The notes under the pieces are model-generated. The model saw nothing but the letters and a program-made list of their open reading frames with translations, had not been told where the DNA came from and searched no databases. From Bathymodiolus brooksi (taxonomy: Eukaryota > Mollusca > Bivalvia > Mytilida > Modiolidae), in contig OY804575.1 of the NCBI GenBank assembly GCA_963680875.1, positions 102,045,505 through 102,109,504 on the forward strand: a DNA stretch of 64,000 nt, in the 5' to 3' direction. Made by a program: the position numbers and the translations under genes. Of this stretch, positions 56,709 to 64,000 are shown one piece after another (position 1 is the first letter of the stretch; each line of letters opens with the position of its first letter).

Positions 56709-57643
56709 ATAAGTAGACTAGACTGTAGTCAATTTTATAGGTGGAGTTACCCAAAGATGACCATCAACCTGCCCTCAAGTATCACTGACAAACTCAGCAC
56801 CCTCCATCATAATATTATGTTCTATCAATTTCTAACTTTGACTTTTTTCCTTTATCATGAAAAAGTTGTATTCTATTTCAACGTATTAATTAGCATAATG
56901 ATAATAGCAACAGCGCTATTTACAAATAATAATAGCTTGATAATGATTCAAAGCTGTTACGTAAGTCTATAAATATACAATAAAGATAACATCTTAATAG
57001 TGTTTAGAAAAAATATTGAATCTAGTTGCCCAAGTAATCAGATTGAAATTGTTCAATAAATACATAATAAACCAGTAAGGTGCACTCTTTTTATATAAAG
57101 AAGACTTATATTATCAAATTTATGCTTTTTACAGAAAGAAAAGATGTTAATTGAAAGTCGGGGAAATATATAAATGTTGTGGTAATTATGTTAAAATAAT
57201 AAAATAAGTCACTCAAACAAGTTCAGTTGTAATAACAAAGATATTAAAAACATTCTAAAAAAAAATCATTCACACTAAAACTTCATAAATATTTATTGCT
57301 GTTTTAGAAAATATCTAATTCAGATTTATGGCAAAAACATTTTAAAATTTGTCTTTAATTTAATATTCTAGTATATTTTCCCTTAAAAGAAACCTGTCAT
57401 AAATATGATAAAATAGATAAAAAGTCTTTTGAAATAACTTTAGAAAGGATTTTAATAAAAATTTCATTTTCTAAGCTTGATATGCACTTAACATAGTTTC
57501 CGAATAAACTACTTAAATTATTTTCAACAATTACAAAATAATCTTTTCTCCATAAGGCATTTAATCAAGTGTGCTCATCCATCCTGTTAGAAATGTACCT
57601 ATAAAAAGGATGACAGTCATGATAGGATTATATCTTCTATCAC

Positions 57644-57669
57644 GACTTTGGACCGTCCCGTCCAAAGTC
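57644..57669. repeat. Perfect short hairpin
   Basis: gactttggac and gtccaaagtc pair perfectly around the loop cgtccc. It could be a terminator-like or MITE remnant structure; its function is unknown. Confidence 0.7.
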
Positions 57670-58757
57670 CCGACACCAAACATGTAAATATGTATACTTT
57701 GTAAGTAAAAACATCAGCTTAAGTCCTAATCTATTGCCTGGAGCAACCATCAAATTGACACTATGATATCTCCCTAAATATTAACTGTATCAATGGAAAG
57801 TTTACCAATGCTATCTTTAACAGAACTTCCGACTATTAAACCCCTCCGCAGTTGTCAAGTTTGAATGACCATAGTGGGATGCGATTGTTTATATGAAAAG
57901 ATAACGCCGCTCATCCTTTTATTGACTTATCGGCCGCCACACCGAAAAGATTTGAACTAAATTTAATATACCTATATTCGTCCTTTCATTGAAATCAGTA
58001 GGGTACCTGGACTGTTTAGTGTATTCACCTTAGAGGAGTGTTAATACATAATCTATATACAAATCATGTATCTAGCAGTGTTTGACCATTATACTCAAGT
58101 TAAAACTTATCAAATTAATTATGGATAAATAAATCTTTTGATGTGGCCCAAGCCAAAGCGTAACAAAGCACTGATATAAAACCCACATCAAACGGAGTAT
58201 GATCAGCTTGTAATATACTTATATAAATATGTATAAAGTGGGGCGATTCAGTTCAGTACTCTTAAGTGTACTCCATGGTACTCAAGCTCATTCCTTCCAT
58301 GCCAAAAAAAAAAACTTGCAAGCGTTATAGTATGGAGGAAGGAAAACCGCTGGTAGCTACTGACTGTTGGCAATCCTCATTAAATAAATAGAGAATTAAA
58401 TTATTATAGTAATAATACACACAACACATAGGGAATATTCTTTTATTTGATGTTGTAGATTTTTTTGGATTTTTTATAGAACTTGAAAGCCATATAACAC
58501 TTCAAAAGAATAGTAGCTTAGTATGCAAACTTTCTCTAAATCTTAGGTGAATGACATACATCTCTGATATTAAAATGATCAAACAGAGAACTGACACAAG
58601 CTCATATTAAATTCAAGTTTTGCATAATTCAAACAGACAGACAGACAGAAAACAAATCACATTCAATATCCTGTACCTGTAGCAAATTGGATCACCTGTT
58701 ATTCAAATTTAACCCTAGGTTCCATTTTTTTCTATTTTTATAGCTACAATTCATCTT
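57670..58757. other. Sequence without recognised gene
   Basis: A slightly GC-richer patch at 57830-57960 (cggccgccacaccg) stands out but shows no clear exon. Nothing else recognised. Confidence 0.35.
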
Positions 58758-58883
58758 CACTAGCCAAGGGTTATGATTAGCCCCTCCTGGGGAGAGGAGA
58801 GGATGTGGATCGCTTCCCCAGCGGTTACGATTAGCCCCTCCTGGGGAGAGGAGAGGATGTGGATCGTAACCCTATGGCTAGTG
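58758..58883. mobile_element. Small MITE with 20-bp inverted ends and internal duplication
   Basis: The ends cactagccaagggttatgat and atcgtaaccctatggctagtg are inverse copies. Inside, gattagcccctcctggggag and aggagaggatgtggatcg occur twice in tandem at an offset of about 52 bases. The GC-rich interior contrasts with its AT-rich surroundings. Confidence 0.8.
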
Positions 58884-61145
58884 CAGATGCACTACATTAT
58901 TGCAGTTCTGAAATTTAAAATAAATTATTTGCCATTTTTAATATATAGAATTTGTATTTTTTGTAAATTTATTCTTTTTCCCCCTTTATGTCATTAAAAT
59001 TACTGACTGATTATGACAAGTAAGAAAATATTTCATTTCCTTTTCCAAACACATAAAATATGAATCAAAAACTGCCTCCTGCATGTTTAAAGTACACCTT
59101 TTAATTTGGTCTACGCCCTGTATAGACTGAGGGTATAAATTAATGACATGATGTTAGCTCAGATGTACAAAACTATGTGACACCCAAACTATAAAACCAT
59201 TTTACCATGATAAACAATATCAGCTTGTTAAATCAAGCTGAAAAGTGAAGTATCATGTACACGGGGCTATGAAAATAAAACATAATTACACAATTGTTCT
59301 AATAGACCACATTGGTCCCCTATAAAGCAACACTATACTAAAAATGTTAAATAAATATTAGACCACATTTCTGCATTTAAGGAAAAACAAGATTTTTATC
59401 AGTGTTTTAAATCAGCCCTGATCTTGGTACGAAATTCACTAAAAATCTGTGACAGAAATAATAATTATTATTATCATGTAAGTTTTTTTAATTTAATATC
59501 TAGTAATAAATTTGATATGATTTTTTAAATTAAGGGATGCAGGTAAAAAGGTTATCGGTAGTTAGATTTACATCATATTTGATGTGAGTAATTTTTACAA
59601 GCACAATTTTACCCCAAAGGTGTTGAAGGCATATAACACAATACAATACAAATATCATAAACAATGAAATTTATGTTTCAGTAGAAAAGACAACAGCAAA
59701 TTAACATCAATAATTCACCATACAAAACACATGAACATGAGCAATAGTTTTATGTCGAGATCGGGTCGGCTTTCTTCAGTGATCAAGAATATTTTTAACA
59801 AATGTGACAACGACAATGAACTGCACAAGCCTTTTGAATGACATGATATGGGTAAAAAAGTAAGTTTTGTTAGTAAACAACATTTGTACTTGAATAACAC
59901 AGAGAAAGAAACAGGAATGAAATGTACATGAAAACAACAAAATTAAGTCTGCTGACAACATTAGATGTCACATGGCAAATAAAGTTCAAATTAGGTTCTG
60001 GTGACCCATGCAATATTTAAATTCCCTTTACAGTACACAGGGAGAAATGAAAAAAAAACCACTCCATTAATGAGAAAATAATGATTATTTTAACACCATA
60101 GCTCCTGAAATAATAATGACATACCGCAGATGCATTTAACATTTGCATGCTGTACTTTTCAGATTAGATAATAGAAGAATAGGTCATATAGTTAGCTGGG
60201 CTCCGTGTACTTTTCATTACACCACAATATAGTTGAAATATAAGTTGGCATTAAACACCAATCAATCAATCAATTATGTACTTTTCATTAATTACAACAG
60301 ATTAATAGTGACAGAAACATAATTTAACTATTGTTGAAAATGGTATTGAAAACCCCCCCCCAAAAAAATCCCTAACCCAGTAAATAGGTCATTTACTGTT
60401 ACAATTAAAAGGAGTGAGCAACTCTCGGTTATCCTTTTCTTTCAAGAATATAATACTGGAACTTGTCAAAACGTCTTTAATTCCCAGTAATATCTGAAAA
60501 TGTCTAACCATTTCATCCAGCAATACTCAAAGGAAATGCTTTCATTAAACAACATGGACAAGTTTTGAATTACTCCATTCAGCAATACACCATAAAAAAC
60601 TGACAGACGAAGACAAACGATCAATATACCCCACGCTACCACCTAGTGACTACTAAGGTGGCGTAATGGAATATAAAAACTGGTAAAAGTGATAAATATT
60701 CAATTATTTTTATATATTTTTTGTTACTTGATGATAATCATGAATGCTTAAATAATTATTTTTTTCTTCCTCCAGATGTTCCAGTACAAATGAAGCTTAA
60801 TTAACTGAAAAATCAGTATGATTTATATATACATGACATGCAATTTAAAATGTGGTAATTACAGGTGCACAATTGCACGATTGCACATTTTTATTGAGCA
60901 TATGCACACTAACCTTAAATCACCAAAATAATTCATCTATCTTATTTATCTTCTACTCATAAGTCATGTCAAAAAAGACAGCAAATTTTTAATAAAGGGT
61001 GTCAAGACAAAAAAGTGGGCATTAAAATGATTATCATATGAACAGTGGAGGACAGTTCACCTCATATCAATGAAACCATGTTAATACTTCCTCATGAATA
61101 GTCTTGTTTTACTTATTTAAAAAAAAATGAAAGACCACATTTGTT
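58884..61145. other. Sequence without recognised gene
   Basis: AT-rich. A SINE-tail remnant (ttggcattaaacaccaatca) with a short atca repeat lies at about 60210-60275. A run of nine C residues occurs at about 60352. No exon recognised. Confidence 0.4.
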
Positions 61146-62654
61146 ATTAAAAACACTATAAACAATGGGCTTCTAGGAGTCTATATCTGGTATACAATCA
61201 ATTGTATAAAACACTATAAACAAGGGTCTTCTAGGAGTCTGTATCTGGTATACAAGTAATTGTATAAAACACTATAAACAAGGGTCTTCTAGGAGTCTGT
61301 ATCTGGTATACAAGTAATTGTATAAAACACTATAAACAAGGGTCTTCTAGGAGTCTGTATCTGGTATACAAGTAATTGTATAGAACACTATAAACAAGGG
61401 TCTTCTAGGAGTCTGTATCTGGTATACAAGTAATTGTATAAAACACTATAAACAAGGGTCTTCTAGGAGTCTGTATCTGGTATACAAGTAATTGTATAAA
61501 ACACTATAAACAAGGGTCTTCTAGGAGTCTGTATCTGGTATACAAGTAATTGTATAAAACACTATAAACAAGGGTCTTCTAGGAGTCTGTATCTGGTATA
61601 CAAGTAATTGTATAGAACACTATAAACAAGGGTCTTCTAGGAGTCTGTATCTGGTATACAATCAATTGTATAAAACACTATAAACAAGGGTCTTCTAGGA
61701 GTCTGTATCTGGTATACAAGTAATTGTATAAAACACTATAAACAAGGGTCTTCTAGGAGTCTGTATCTGGTATACAAGTAATTGTATAGAACACTATAAA
61801 CAAGGGTCTTCTAGGAGTCTGTATCTGGTATACAAGTAATTGTATAAAACACTATAAACAAGGGTCTTCTAGGAGTCTGTATCTGGTATACAAGTAATTG
61901 TATAAAACACTATAAACAAGGGTCTTCTAGGAGTCTGTATCTGGTATACAAGTAATTGTATAGAACACTATAAACAAGGGTCTTCTAGGAGTCTGTATCT
62001 GGTATACAAGTAATTGTATAAAACACTATAAACAAGGGTCTTCTAGGAGTCTGTATCTGGTATACAAGTAATTGTATAAAACACTATAAACAAGGGTCTT
62101 CTAGGAATCTGTATCTGGTATACAAGTAATTGTATAAAACACTATAAACAAGGGTCTTCTAGGAGTCTGTATCTGGTATACAAGTAATTGTATAAAACAC
62201 TATAAACAAGGGTCTTCTAGGAGTCTGTATCTGGTATACAAGTAATTGTATAAAACACTATAAACAAGGGTCTTCTAGGAGTCTGTATCTGGTATACAAG
62301 TAATTGTATAAAACACTATAAACAAGGGTCTTCTAGGAGTCTGTATCTGGTATACAAGTAATTGTATAGAACACTATAAACAAGGGTCTTCTAGGAGTCT
62401 GTATCTGGTATACAAGTAATTGTATAAAACACTATAAACAAGGGTCTTCTAGGAATCTGTATCTGGTATACAAGTAATTGTATAAAACACTATAAACAAG
62501 GGTCTTCTAGGAGTCTGTATCTGGTATACAAGTAATTGTATAAAACACTATAAACAAGGGTCTTCTAGGAGTCTGTATCTGGTATACAAGTAATTGTATA
62601 AAACACTATAAACAAGGGTCTTCTAGGAGTCTGTATCTGGTATACAAGTAATTG
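61146..62654. repeat. 58-bp minisatellite
   Basis: About 26 copies of a 58-base unit: gtataaaacactataaacaa, gggtcttctaggagtctgta, tctggtatacaagtaatt. Units are almost identical; the tagaacac variant marks spacings of 3, 3, 4 and 7 units, indicating recent block duplication. The first unit is the most diverged (aatgggcttc, ctatatctgg). Confidence 0.96.
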
Positions 62655-62937
62655 CAATGTCGCAGATACAAAGAAAACAAGTTTCAGATTTGTATCAATA
62701 GTGGTAAATTTTTTAATGCAACTTACAATGAGAACACACACCTTAAACACCCATAATAATAGTCAAAAAGGATACTTTTTTTTAAATATTTTACTTGATG
62801 GTTCTATCTGACAACTTGCGGTGTGGTGATTGCCTTCTTGGCTTTCTAATCAATGTAAAAATAAAAACTTTGTACCAAACCACTGAAATACATTCTGTGC
62901 AGGGGAAAGTCAAACAAGGCTTATCGTAATTATAGGG

Positions 62938-63048
62938 TTACAGTTAAGATTATGGTGTTTAACACCACTTTCAATAATATTTCAGTTATATCGTGACTGT
63001 CAGTTTTAACGGTGGAGGAAACCCAAGTACCTGGAGAAAACCACTAAC
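62938..63048 (-). repeat. SINE family A, 3' fragment
   Basis: Reverse of the tail: gtgtttaacaccactttcaa, cagttttaacggtggaggaa and ctggagaaaaccactaac. Confidence 0.82.
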
Positions 63049-64000
63049 TCTATAAAAAAAACAATTTTATGGTGATGTTTTCATCATTTTACGATTTAAC
63101 TATCCCGAACATGCTAATTTATACCAATATTAATATATCATCTGTCCAATTGAAACACAAATTGATAATGTAACAGATAAAATGGTAACTTATTTTTCTT
63201 TCCTTCTTTTTTTAAAACCAAAATTCTTACTTTTTGATGTTTTAATCAATTAATATTAAAACATATTTACACAAAATATTTAAACAAAATAGCAAAAACA
63301 ATTGCAAACTAAAACCAACGAAATTGAGTGCAACAACCTAATTATTGCTTTCAAAATAAAGAATAACAAAGTTCTGAAGGCTAAACTCAGCCTTAATAAT
63401 TATTACTCATCAATTAGTCAAAACTGGCACCATTTTCTCAAGTGTTTCTAAACATACTCTAATATTTCTGTGTCTCCAGCTATAGAGAAGCTGAATCATC
63501 TCAAAATTAATCACTGAAGGTATGGAATCTGCAGGGGGTAATACATACATATCAAAAAATATATATATACAAGATTTTCATGGGAAATTGCTCTCAGAGA
63601 AAATCAAGGCTTGGAAATATTGTAGTAGAACACCTGTACGTTTCATTTTTTCTAATACTCTCTTTTAACTGCTGACATGTGTTGTAATGCTTAAAAGAGT
63701 TTTGTGAAGATAATCAAATCTAAATTGATGAGAAACGATGATTCCACTTCATATAACTATGTAAATTATATGATTCATAAACTGATATAGCTAACAAATG
63801 CTGGAAGATGAAGTACATAGGACCCTACAGATCATGTTAATAATATCTTGATAGATACATAAAAACTCAACCATTACAATAATTTTCTCTTAAAGAAAAA
63901 GAAATACTTTTATTCTAGACAAAAAATGTAGGTCTTCTTAATTGTACTGAGGTTAGTATTCTAGTTACTACATCATCATAAATACAAAATACTTGACATT

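Noticed and set aside
56616..56972. 118-codon plus-strand frame
   Set aside because: Its first third is an inverted SINE copy and the rest is AT-rich hydrophobic sequence.

Overview
The window looks like nuclear DNA from a marine mollusc or another lophotrochozoan. It is AT-rich, intron-dominated and crowded with tRNA-derived SINEs, foldback MITEs, rolling-circle-like elements with tandem cores, and long minisatellite arrays. No bacterial or organellar gene, operon, rRNA or functional tRNA is visible. The SINE 3' domain and the tandem-core elements resemble repeats I know from bivalves and gastropods, but species cannot be fixed.

One protein-coding gene can be assembled with confidence, on the minus strand. 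Seven exons (36507-36449, 32122-31993, 30002-29857, 16758-16604, 7086-6957, 5810-5703, 3350-3148 or to 3139) join with consistent splice phases. They encode the C-terminal two thirds of a Ser/Thr kinase: HRDLK catalytic loop, DFG, activation loop with THCGS, APE, the rest of the C-lobe, a UBA-like helical segment and a basic tail. It is an AMPK-related (CAMK group) kinase, closest by eye to HUNK. The N-lobe exons were not found and probably lie beyond 36.5 kb, perhaps outside the window.

The introns hold nearly everything else. By hand sum of spans, nine tandem-array blocks occupy about 23.7 kb (37%) of the window. Unit sizes are 32 bp (1-938, 2631-3160), 43/38 bp (3609-4647, 5411-5694), 26 bp (9381-11848), 53 bp (18643-29400, about 200 copies), 29 bp (30831-31550), 44 bp (40895-46352) and 58 bp (61146-62654). 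The last coding exon runs directly into the 32-bp array, and every unit of that array carries the same GTAAGT splice-donor sequence. The 29-bp array grew out of the inside of a SINE.

Transposable elements are nested. Two copies of a TTAA-target element (940-2626 and 32475-34023) each carry a different secondary insertion: a 1.2-kb foldback in the first and a pearl/Helentron-like element in the second. A 2.5-kb hAT element (49454-51986) with an 8-bp target duplication splits a SINE and keeps part of a ZNF862-like reading frame. From about 52 to 64 kb the sequence is mostly unique intronic or intergenic DNA with SINE fragments and one exon-like segment of uncertain meaning at 63410-63528.
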